Shown here in pieces: positions 18,521-26,232 of a DNA stretch of 64,000 nt. The first letter of the stretch is position 1. Each line of letters opens with the position of its first letter. Position numbers and translations under genes: made by a program. The notes under the pieces were generated by a model that was not told the DNA's origin, did no database searches, and was given only the letters and a program-made list of their open reading frames with translations. The stretch comes from Mariprofundus sp. (GTDB lineage: Bacteria > Pseudomonadota > Zetaproteobacteria > Mariprofundales > Mariprofundaceae): the NCBI GenBank assembly GCA_021772835.1, contig JAJFLE010000041.1, positions 48,177 through 112,176 on the forward strand. The letters run 5' to 3'.

Positions 18521-18752
18521 TTGCATCAATGCCGATTTATCAACGTTTTTTGACCTTTTGACCACAATGTGTGATTAATAATTAATCAGCCGCTGCCTAA
18601 AATTCCAGCCACAGCCCTGAAACAGCACGAATCCGGTTCATTTACTTCTAAAGTCTAATCCCTAAACCAGAGTGCTTTATTCAAAAAAGTATAAAAATGA
18701 AAAAGCTTTCGACTCGAGCATCAGAATGAGAGACCTGGACATAATGACGATA

Positions 18753-18777
18753 AGGGTGCCCTTTGCCGGGACACCCT
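18753..18777 (-). terminator. Possible terminator downstream of cbbO
   Basis: AGGGTG and CACCCT form a short stem with a GC-rich internal loop just after the cbbO stop. The following T-run on the minus strand is weak (TTATCG), so this is tentative. Confidence 0.45.
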
Positions 18778-18785
18778 CAACACGC

Positions 18786-21053
18786 TTATTTGGTCAGTGA
18801 GATAAACAGTTCCGGCAACCTTTCCGGCAAACGATCGATATGATCAATAATGGTGTACTGGCGTCCGAAAATATCCGATACATATTCATCAGCTTTAGGA
18901 TCAAGATTGATACAGTAGGTATAGATACCATCGCGATCCAGTTCATTCACCGCCTGCTTCGCATCCTGAATAAGCAGCTTCTCATCATCGACATCAATAT
19001 CGGCGGGTTCACCGTCAGTCAGAATCAACATCAGCTTTTTATCAGCCTTTTGCGCTTTCAGATAATGCGCTGCATGTCGCATCGCACCACCCATTCGGGT
19101 TGAGTACCCAGCTTCCATGGCAGCCAGGCGTGATTTAACTTCATCGCCCCATTTCTCCGAGAAACCTTTGATATGATGAAAACGTACATCATGGCGTGTA
19201 TTGGAATGGAAACCTGCGATAGAAAATGGATCGCCTACCTGATCAATCGACCATGCCAGTAAGGATACAGCCTCCTGCGACAGCTCAAGAATAGTCTGGT
19301 TACAGCCGTGCGCCTTTTCACTTAAAGACTGCGACAGGTCAAGCAGAATGGTAACAGCAATATCACGGCCATCGGTTCGATGGCTCATGTTGATACGTGG
19401 ATCAGGAGATGCCCCACCCTTTAAATCAATCAGTGAACGAATTGCCACATCCAGATCCAGTTCAGAACCTTCTTCCTGATAGCGGATACGCACCTTGTCC
19501 TGCGGCTTGAGCATATCAAGCATGCGCTTCAGACGCTTGGCAAGCTGACTGTGTTTGGCCAACAGATTATCAATGAGGGTGGAGTTGCCCCGTGGATGCA
19601 ACCCCTCATAAACACTTACCCAATCCGGGCGGTAGTGCATGGCGTTGTAATCCCACTCATGGTAGTGCCGTGGCGGCAAACCTTTGAGCTCTTCTTCCTG
19701 CTTCTGTTTCTTATCGAGATGCTCAAAGGTATCTTCCTCATCATCCCCTTGCTCAATATAAATCCACAGGTGGCGGTTATCATCGCGATAATCCACTTCG
19801 GTATTATCGAAATAGGTATTCGGCAATGCATCCGACTGTCTGCGGGTGCGGGCAATAAAGGAAAGTGCAATGCTGGCCATATCCATACTGGTCGATTTGC
19901 CATCTTTCATTTCAGCAAAAAAGCGCTCGACAAATTCACGAACATCAGCATTTTCATAGTGAAAATCCGGATCAAGAATTGCCCTTGAAACCAAAGCCAG
20001 GCGCAGGTTGATCAGGGATGTGTCCTCCAGCTGTAAAGCTGTTTCATCCGGAATGGGATGCAAGGCCAGAAAAATTTTACGTAAGCCCGGAAAGCGCTGT
20101 ATAGCCAGATATTCAACACGGCAATCTTCAAAGGTCTCAACCGCCACACGCTGGAATGGACTCCAGTTATCGACGACCATCTGTTGGCTCCAGCGGCGAT
20201 GCGCCGCCATATGTGCAAGAGCCGCACGATAACGATTGATACCGCTTACACCGCGATCATCGTCATAAACATCGGGCAGCCTTATGCCAAGGTCATCATA
20301 ATATGGCATGGGTTTACGCAACTCATCAAAAGCCAGCGAATATGGCACCAGATAATCAGATTCCTGCCACAGGCCACGCAAATAATGATCAAGCTTACGC
20401 TCGTTATCTACCATCAGGGTTCCGTGACGTTCGCGCTGCATCACTGCTACCGCATCCGCAGACTGCAGGCTGAAATAATCGACCTGGCGACCCGGATGAT
20501 TGTTATAATATTTAACGCCGTATTCGACCCAGTTTGCAAAACCCTCAAGAGAGAGTTGAGTAAGTAGACGCGGCGCCTGTTCAAGCAGAGCAGGCAGACC
20601 CGGACTTGGGTATGTCGTTTCACGACCATGCACAGAGCCTGTGGTCCTATCCAGCATGTCCCGAATCAGTCGCAAATATTGTTGCACTTGCTCGGCTGTA
20701 TGCAAACGACGTGTTACCGCTCCAATCGTCTGCAGGAACGGCACCATCGCCTGGGAGTTTGTATGGGTGGACATGTAATGCGTAAATTCACACACTTCCA
20801 CCAATGCATGTTCACCGATTTTGGCAGCAACACCGGGGGCTTCCTCGAGATAGACCAGCAGAGGCTCCGGGCCTCGACCCATTTTACCAATGAAACGCGC
20901 GTTCTCGATGTAGGACATCACACCCTGATCGGTCAGCAGTGCCTTAGCTTCTTTCATACAATCGTCGAAGATCCGGTTAACCTGAGCAAAGTTACAGCCC
21001 AGCTTTAGCCAGTACATCTCCATTTTACTGTTTCTTGCTGATAAATCGGGCAT
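18786..21053 (-). CDS. cbbO: CbbO, von Willebrand factor A partner of the RuBisCO activase
   Basis: A 755-residue CbbO/NorD-type protein. The C-terminal VWA domain (about 560-755) has the MIDAS motif DLSQS, a downstream threonine region (GGAMRHAAHY) and LTDGEPADID. The long N-terminal half carries the helical CbbO/NorD region. In chemoautotrophs CbbO bridges the AAA+ ring of CbbQ to RuBisCO and helps remove inhibitory sugar phosphates. It is 35 bases downstream of cbbQ and starts after GGAGGTAGG. NorD of nitric oxide reductase clusters is the main alternative; no norCB is present and form II RuBisCO is 10 kb away, which favours CbbO. Confidence 0.87.
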   Translation of the reverse strand: MPDLSARNSKMEMYWLKLGCNFAQVNRIFDDCMKEAKALLTDQGVMSYIENARFIGKMGRGPEPLLVYLEEAPGVAAKIGEHALVEVCEFTHYMSTHTNSQAMVPFLQTIGAVTRRLHTAEQVQQYLRLIRDMLDRTTGSVHGRETTYPSPGLPALLEQAPRLLTQLSLEGFANWVEYGVKYYNNHPGRQVDYFSLQSADAVAVMQRERHGTLMVDNERKLDHYLRGLWQESDYLVPYSLAFDELRKPMPYYDDLGIRLPDVYDDDRGVSGINRYRAALAHMAAHRRWSQQMVVDNWSPFQRVAVETFEDCRVEYLAIQRFPGLRKIFLALHPIPDETALQLEDTSLINLRLALVSRAILDPDFHYENADVREFVERFFAEMKDGKSTSMDMASIALSFIARTRRQSDALPNTYFDNTEVDYRDDNRHLWIYIEQGDDEEDTFEHLDKKQKQEEELKGLPPRHYHEWDYNAMHYRPDWVSVYEGLHPRGNSTLIDNLLAKHSQLAKRLKRMLDMLKPQDKVRIRYQEEGSELDLDVAIRSLIDLKGGASPDPRINMSHRTDGRDIAVTILLDLSQSLSEKAHGCNQTILELSQEAVSLLAWSIDQVGDPFSIAGFHSNTRHDVRFHHIKGFSEKWGDEVKSRLAAMEAGYSTRMGGAMRHAAHYLKAQKADKKLMLILTDGEPADIDVDDEKLLIQDAKQAVNELDRDGIYTYCINLDPKADEYVSDIFGRQYTIIDHIDRLPERLPELFISLTK

Positions 21054-21088
21054 TTAAATCAACCTACCTCCAGCTGTATAAATCGGTT

Positions 21089-21892
21089 TTACCCGAAGGT
21101 CGCATCAATAGCGTGGTCCAATGTATCGCGGATGTCAGCATCATCGGTAATCGGACGAACCAGAGCCATACGGCAGGCAGGCTTAGGCGCAACGCCACCT
21201 TTGATCAGAGTCGCTGCGTACACCAGAAGACGGGTGGAAATACCCTCGTCCAGGCCGTGACCCTTGAGGTTACGCGCGGTTGTGCCGATAGAAACCAGCT
21301 TGGCTGCCAGCTCCATTTCAATACCGGTCTCCTGGGAAAGAATGCCTGCTTCAACACTTTCTTCCGGATAATCGAACTCGAAACCGGTAAACCGCTGTTT
21401 GGTCGACTGTTTCAGATCCTTCATCAGGTTCTGGTAACCCGGATTATAAGAGATCACCAACTGGAAATCAGGATGTGCTTCAAGCAATTCACCCTTTTTA
21501 TCCAGCGGCAGTGTGCGCCTATGGTCGGTCAGCGGATGAATCACTACAGTTGTGTCCTGACGTGCTTCAACAACTTCATCCAGATAGCAGATCGCACCAA
21601 TGCGAGCGGCTGTAGTTAGTGGGCCATCGAGCCAACGTGTGCCATTGGCATCGAGCAGATAGCGGCCGACAAGGTCAGAAGCTGTCATATCTTCGTTACA
21701 AGCCACAGTAATCAGTGGGCGTCCCAGCTTCCAGGCCATGTATTCAATAAAACGAGATTTACCACAACCGGTTGGTCCTTTGACCATCACCGGTAATCGC
21801 GCGGCATAAGCCGCTTCATACAGTTCAATCTCGTCGCCCTGCGCCTGATAAAATGGTTCCTTGCGAACCTTGTACTGATCTTTATCGGTCAT
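21089..21892 (-). CDS. cbbQ: CbbQ, AAA+ RuBisCO activase subunit (MoxR type)
   Basis: A 267-residue MoxR-family AAA+ ATPase. Walker A is GPTGCGKS (about 38-45), Walker B is [10 protein letters not shown] (about 105), sensor 1 lies in [10 protein letters not shown], and the C-terminal lid domain has the CbbQ/NorQ-type [11 protein letters not shown]. CbbQ forms hexamers that, with CbbO, remodel inhibited RuBisCO. The ATG follows GGGGGAAG. As with cbbO, NorQ is the alternative assignment, rejected on context. Because the only RuBisCO in the window is form II, this is expected to be a Q2O2-type pair. Confidence 0.88.
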   Translation of the reverse strand: MTDKDQYKVRKEPFYQAQGDEIELYEAAYAARLPVMVKGPTGCGKSRFIEYMAWKLGRPLITVACNEDMTASDLVGRYLLDANGTRWLDGPLTTAARIGAICYLDEVVEARQDTTVVIHPLTDHRRTLPLDKKGELLEAHPDFQLVISYNPGYQNLMKDLKQSTKQRFTGFEFDYPEESVEAGILSQETGIEMELAAKLVSIGTTARNLKGHGLDEGISTRLLVYAATLIKGGVAPKPACRMALVRPITDDADIRDTLDHAIDATFG

Positions 21893-22067
21893 AACTTCCC
21901 CCGCAAAACAAATCTTGGGGAGATTGTAACCTGTGTTTGAAAAATAACTAACTTATAAAAGTTATGGATTGCATAAACAAAACTGATCTTAATCTAACCG
22001 TTTTGGCACTAAACCTGCTTAATCATTAAACAAAGTAAACTCAAGGCCTGTTTACAAAAGGGGTGCA

Positions 22068-22109
22068 ATGAACAACATGAAACCAAACGGCACACCATGC
22101 CTCTACTGA
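22068..22109 (+). other. Possible 13-codon leader ORF overlapping the metal-binding protein start
   Basis: An ATG with AAAAGGGG about seven bases upstream opens a frame of 13 codons that ends at TGA 22107-22109, twelve bases into the following CDS. It has a better ribosome binding site than the gene it overlaps, so it may couple translation or act as a leader peptide. Confidence 0.35.
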
Positions 22110-23029
22110 AAAAGGCTTGTGCGCCAAAGCTGCAATATGCAACAGCACTATTTTCAGTGTTATTGCTTTTATTTGCTTCCGCGGCCATCGCCAAACCCAC
22201 TGTAGTGGCGACTGTTCCTGCTCTTGGTCAAATTGCACAAGCCGTTGGTGGTACTGATATTAATGTTAAAACCATCACCAGTATTGGCCACGACCCGAAC
22301 GTGTTCTCTCCCCGCCCTGGCCATGCCCGAATGCTGACGCAGGCTAACCTGCTACTTACAGTGGGTTTCGGCCTTGAGTCCTCGTGGCTCCCCTCACTGA
22401 TTGAACTCTCTCATAACGATGCAATTATCCCGGGTAGCGTTGGTTATCTCAGCGGTGGTGATGCCATCGAAGCGATCGGGGTGCCGCGAGGCATGAACTC
22501 TCAACAGATGAGTGAATGGTCGCCCGACACCAACCCCTACTGGTGGCTGGATCCGGAAATGGGCATCAAGGTAGCCAAAGCCCTGGCCATCCGATTAAGT
22601 GAAATTGATGCGGTGAATGCAGAACGTTATATGCAGCGGGTTCAAAAGTTTGAGCAGGCCATCTACGCAGAGCTACCTCGCTGGCGCGATTACATGAAAA
22701 TTCATACAGGTGCTGTCATCACCTACCACAACACCTATGTCTATTTCATGGAGTCCATGGGTATTGAGCTGGCAGGATTTATCGAACCCAGATCCGGCAT
22801 AGAACCCTCAACGCGTTACATGGACAGATTACTGGAAATCATTAAAGAAAGAGATGTTCAACTCATTTGGGTAGAACCCTATAACAACAGAGCCATCGCA
22901 AAACGTCTTGCCGGTGCCGCAGGCATCAAAATGATGGTATTACCGGATTCAGTTAAAGGTTATGGCACAGAAGGATATGTAGGCATGTTTGATACAATGA
23001 TTGAACGCATAGCGAGGTGGAGCCAATGA
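22097..23029 (+). CDS. Metal ABC transporter substrate-binding protein (ZnuA/TroA-like)
   Basis: A 310-residue cluster A-I binding lipoprotein-like or periplasmic protein. The signal peptide covers about 1-33 (basic start, Leu-rich core, ending IAK). Candidate metal ligands are the histidines in GHDPNVFSPRPGH (about 65-77) and TYHNTYVYF (about 212), the acidic FIEPRSG segment and an Asp in LPDSVKGYG near 293. The histidine-rich loop of high-affinity ZnuA is missing, so Mn, Fe or Zn are all possible. The stop overlaps the permease start by four bases (ATGA). No ATPase gene accompanies the pair. Confidence 0.82.
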   Translation: MPLLKKACAPKLQYATALFSVLLLLFASAAIAKPTVVATVPALGQIAQAVGGTDINVKTITSIGHDPNVFSPRPGHARMLTQANLLLTVGFGLESSWLPSLIELSHNDAIIPGSVGYLSGGDAIEAIGVPRGMNSQQMSEWSPDTNPYWWLDPEMGIKVAKALAIRLSEIDAVNAERYMQRVQKFEQAIYAELPRWRDYMKIHTGAVITYHNTYVYFMESMGIELAGFIEPRSGIEPSTRYMDRLLEIIKERDVQLIWVEPYNNRAIAKRLAGAAGIKMMVLPDSVKGYGTEGYVGMFDTMIERIARWSQ

Positions 23030-23862
23030 TCCTATTAACCGTATTAATCGCAACACTGGTCATTGCAGTCAGCCTGCCGGTACTCGGACAACGCGTGCTG
23101 GCGCGCCGTATCGTATTTGTGGATCTGGCGCTGGCACAGGTAGCGGCAACCGGTTATGCGCTAGGCATGGCACTTGAAATTCCAGGTGTTTATGCTGCCG
23201 CTGCAACGACAGCCATTGCTGTAATCTTCTTATCACTGATGGATGAGGATACACCCTTGCCTAAAGAGGCAGTAATGGGCGGCGTTTATGCCTTTGCCGC
23301 ATCGGTTGGCATGGTCCTGCTATCGCTACTGCCTTACGGCGAAGGACAACTCATGGGGTTACTGTTCGGCAGCGTACTTGGCATTGATTGGCAAGGCATA
23401 GGAGAACTGGCTGTCTTTGCAGCCCTGGGGCTTGCGCTGGCACTACCCGATCATGCAAACAGCTTTGCCGGCCGCATGCGTTTCTATGCTGGCTTAAGCT
23501 TGATCATCGTGCCTGCCATTTATGCCATCGGAGTATTGCTGGTATTCGCCTATCTGGTTATGCCTGCACTTTCCGTCTGGAGGCGCGGTCATAACGGGCC
23601 CGCATGGGAAGCGTTGACGCTGGCGGCTATTGCCAGCATTGCAGGCACATTTATTGCTGATTATCTCGACCTACCTCCCTCCGCAACTGTGGTACTTACA
23701 CTGGCCACGATTGCTGTCATCACAGGCACTTATATTCATTTCAACAATCTTGGACCTCCTGAAACAGAAGAAGCGACAGACACTGAAGATGAAGCGGATG
23801 AAGACGGTAAAACAGCTGATGAAACATCAGCGCTCACGACAAGCGACAAAAAAACCACCTGA
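23026..23862 (+). CDS. Metal ABC transporter permease (ZnuB-like) with acidic C-terminal tail
   Basis: A 278-residue ABC-3 family permease with about eight hydrophobic segments. GQRVLARRIVFVDLALAQVAATGYALG near the N-terminus is the conserved region, and the GRMRFYAGLSLIIVPAIYAIGVLLV segment covers the last core helices. After the final helix a cytosolic tail of about 35 residues is rich in Glu, Asp and Thr. The ATG at 23026 overlaps the binding-protein stop (ATGA). It is normally paired with an ATP-binding subunit, which is not next to it; that subunit may be encoded elsewhere. Confidence 0.82.
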   Translation: MILLTVLIATLVIAVSLPVLGQRVLARRIVFVDLALAQVAATGYALGMALEIPGVYAAAATTAIAVIFLSLMDEDTPLPKEAVMGGVYAFAASVGMVLLSLLPYGEGQLMGLLFGSVLGIDWQGIGELAVFAALGLALALPDHANSFAGRMRFYAGLSLIIVPAIYAIGVLLVFAYLVMPALSVWRRGHNGPAWEALTLAAIASIAGTFIADYLDLPPSATVVLTLATIAVITGTYIHFNNLGPPETEEATDTEDEADEDGKTADETSALTTSDKKTT

Positions 23863-24010
23863 ACCGGACCAGATACTGCCAATACAGTGAGCACTGTTCT
23901 TCATATATATGAATTGCTTTCGATGAGAGCAAACGCCAGATCAGCGCCTGGAGATGATCTGCTCATAAGCTGTCTGACAGCGGAACGACTTATGTCTTAA
24001 TGACAGCGCA

Positions 24011-25075
24011 TTATCTGGCCACCTGGTAGCATTTAACTGCTGCGCCTCTGTTTTTAACCTTGATCTCACCTTTCGGTCGCATAGGAACCAGGCTCTGGCA
24101 GCACGTATAGGTCTGCTCACCGACAACAATGCACTGGCCTTCTGCCATCTGTTCCAGGCGTGCAGCTACATTCACGGTGTCTCCAATCACTGTATAATCC
24201 ATTCTGTTCTTTGAACCGACATTACCCATGACAACATCGCCGGTATTCACCCCTATACCCACTTCAAACACAGGGTACCCTTTCAACCTGAATTCGGACA
24301 TCAGACTTTTGCAGCGACGCTGCATATCTATAGCTGCATTAAGCGCATTAAGTGGTCCCTCCTCAGGTTCACCCAACAGGCCAAATGTTGCCATCAGTTC
24401 GTCACCGACAAATTTATCCAGTACGCCATTGTGATGGAAAATAATTTCCACCATGGCATCAAAATAGGCATTGAGCATGCCAATCACTTCTTCGGGGGCC
24501 ATATGCTCGGAGATAGATGTGAATGAACGGATATCGGCAAACAGAATGGTGGCTTCCTGTCTGGTGTTCTGCAGCGGAGTATCCTCTTTATTGTTCATGA
24601 TTTTATCTGCCAGATTATGGTCTATGTAACGCGTCAATCGTTGACGCGATTCCCCCTCTTCTCTTAATCGTTTCTGATAATGTTCGATATCTCTTGCATA
24701 GAGCATCATCTTGGTCGTCAGCTCCTGGAAATTTCTCGATGAACGTTCGGACTCAGCCACCATAGTATTAAAATGGTCAACGATTCCAAGCAGTTCGTCC
24801 GGTATACCTTCATCCATTTCAATCGAATATTTATGATCAGACATGATAGCCCGGCCTGTTTTATCATGAACGGACTGCAACTGTTTGCCAAATTTTCGTA
24901 TGAGCATAAATCCGGTCAGATGTGCCACCAGAGCAACGAGCGCCACCACGAGTACGGTCGTATTGATTTCTATATCCAGATACGACACAAGATAGAGCGC
25001 AAGCAGATACGGAATAAAACCGATCAGGCTATAGCTTGCCTGTTCAATATACGCAAAACGTAAGGTTTTTTTCAT
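24011..25075 (-). CDS. Class III adenylate/guanylate cyclase, membrane-anchored
   Basis: A 354-residue protein with two N-terminal membrane helices (about 10-55), a HAMP-like/coiled-coil linker (about 60-140) and a class III cyclase domain (about 165-345). Metal aspartates are in FADIRSF and FVGDELMATFG; the transition-state Asn/Arg pair is in VNVAARLEQM. The substrate-selecting residues were not resolved, so ATP is assumed from the family. The ATG at 25075 lies one base after the PilZ gene stop, giving a coupled two-gene unit. The earlier in-frame start at 25132 would overlap the PilZ gene. Confidence 0.85.
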   Translation of the reverse strand: MKKTLRFAYIEQASYSLIGFIPYLLALYLVSYLDIEINTTVLVVALVALVAHLTGFMLIRKFGKQLQSVHDKTGRAIMSDHKYSIEMDEGIPDELLGIVDHFNTMVAESERSSRNFQELTTKMMLYARDIEHYQKRLREEGESRQRLTRYIDHNLADKIMNNKEDTPLQNTRQEATILFADIRSFTSISEHMAPEEVIGMLNAYFDAMVEIIFHHNGVLDKFVGDELMATFGLLGEPEEGPLNALNAAIDMQRRCKSLMSEFRLKGYPVFEVGIGVNTGDVVMGNVGSKNRMDYTVIGDTVNVAARLEQMAEGQCIVVGEQTYTCCQSLVPMRPKGEIKVKNRGAAVKCYQVAR

Positions 25076-25076
25076 G

Positions 25077-25457
25077 TCATACCGAGTCGCCGTGGCCATG
25101 CAGATGCTGACTTTCAAACGACATGAAACCATCCAGACAAACGCCGATCAGAGCATGTTTACGCTCTTGATCATCAGGCTGGCCAGCATAATGAATCCAT
25201 ACCACCTTGGCCTGGCACTCCATAGATGCATCGACTTGATCCGTTCCCGGCATGCGCACTTTCAATGCAACATGCTGACCTGCGTAGTAGAACTCCGGCT
25301 GCAATGTGCTAAAACATACGCCGCCACCGGAGATATTGTTTAATTTGCTTTGATCGAAAAAAGGCGTGGCCTGATCCGATGCAGGACAAACCTCTATGGA
25401 GAAATCAATGGGATGGCGTTCAAATTCTCTATAATCCTCATGCTTTTTCTCAGACAT
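25077..25457 (-). CDS. PilZ-domain protein (putative c-di-GMP receptor)
   Basis: A 126-residue single PilZ domain. The N-terminal RxxxR motif is present as REFER, and the second motif (D/N-x-S-x-x-G) as NNISGGG, so c-di-GMP binding is plausible. It starts with ATG after GAGGTGAGGG and runs into the cyclase gene with one base between stop and start. The pairing of a c-di-GMP receptor with a cAMP-type cyclase suggests cross-talk between two second messengers. Confidence 0.85.
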   Translation of the reverse strand: MSEKKHEDYREFERHPIDFSIEVCPASDQATPFFDQSKLNNISGGGVCFSTLQPEFYYAGQHVALKVRMPGTDQVDASMECQAKVVWIHYAGQPDDQERKHALIGVCLDGFMSFESQHLHGHGDSV

Positions 25458-25573
25458 AAACCCTCACCTCATTTCATGCACATAACCTTGTTATGATGCA
25501 CAAACAGCTGCATGCAACTATCATAACAAATATAGACGCACGTTGCGTGCCAAAAAGTACCCTGACAAACCAG

Positions 25574-25834
25574 TCAGGCAAACATGTCAATTCTGACTGC
25601 ATCATTAGTGACCGGATTTGGCTGCCCCTGCAGATTGTATGTTAAAAAGAACACTCCGTGATGCTTGCTGAATTCGAACTGAGAAGAAATTTCCGAACTT
25701 ATATTCACATCAATTACTGGTTCAAGCTGAGCAACTGAATCGAGTCTATTCGTTTGCTCTGTTGGCATGGAAGAAAAAACAATGGCTGAGCCGTTGTTGT
25801 CATATTGGAGGCCAAGAGCAAGCGTCAACTTCAT
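25574..25834 (-). CDS. Small hypothetical protein
   Basis: An 86-residue frame that I do not recognise. An AGAGGGGG ribosome binding site at good spacing before the ATG supports it as real. The sequence has no signal peptide or membrane segment, is moderately acidic, and contains a hydrophobic GVFFLTYNLQGQ strand; it may be beta-rich. It stands alone upstream of the PilZ gene on the same strand, 116 bases away. Confidence 0.5.
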   Translation of the reverse strand: MKLTLALGLQYDNNGSAIVFSSMPTEQTNRLDSVAQLEPVIDVNISSEISSQFEFSKHHGVFFLTYNLQGQPNPVTNDAVRIDMFA

Positions 25835-26232
25835 GAGTCCCCCTCTGTCACAGGCAACATGTGCCCTTCAAGAGCGGCAATCATTTCCGCCCACAATCAA
25901 AAATTGACCCATATGTACCTTTAACAAATCAATATAACCACCTGTTTTATAAAGATGTTTACGATACCATCCAGGCATTCATTCAAGCGTCGGTGAGCTA
26001 TACTCTGCAAATAGAGGGCCATAGCTTGGCCTTGAGTCGGGCAGGATATGCGACTGAAAAAACAGGCCGTTAGAATGGATTTCAACCAGACCTGAAAAAC
26101 AATCCCCCCTTTTCAGTAAGGCTGCACAGGCGTAACATTTACGTGTTCGTCGTAAGCTAAATATGACTTGCCCAATGCACATAAAAACCATGAGCACCGA
26201 CGTGCTTTAATGGGCTTCAGGGAAAGTAAATC
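25835..26232. other. 398-base spacer before ppdK
   Basis: The spacer contains the shared upstream region of the small minus-strand gene and ppdK. A 70-codon plus-strand frame at 25861-26073 has no ribosome binding site and an unremarkable composition, so it is not called. No promoter or structured RNA was confidently recognised. Confidence 0.5.

Larger units (their letters stand above)
18457..18785. other. glnN upstream region and cbbO 3' flank
   Basis: This 329-base gap holds the glnN ribosome binding site and sigma-54 promoter at its left end. At its right end is a short hairpin downstream of cbbO. No open frame with a ribosome binding site is evident. Confidence 0.7.

Noticed and set aside
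18786..21892. NorQ/NorD of nitric oxide reductase
   Set aside because: The proteins fit NorQ/NorD equally by fold, but no norB or norC is nearby and RuBisCO is, so CbbQ/CbbO is preferred.
25861..26073. 70-codon plus-strand frame before ppdK
   Set aside because: No ribosome binding site; composition is unlike neighbouring genes.
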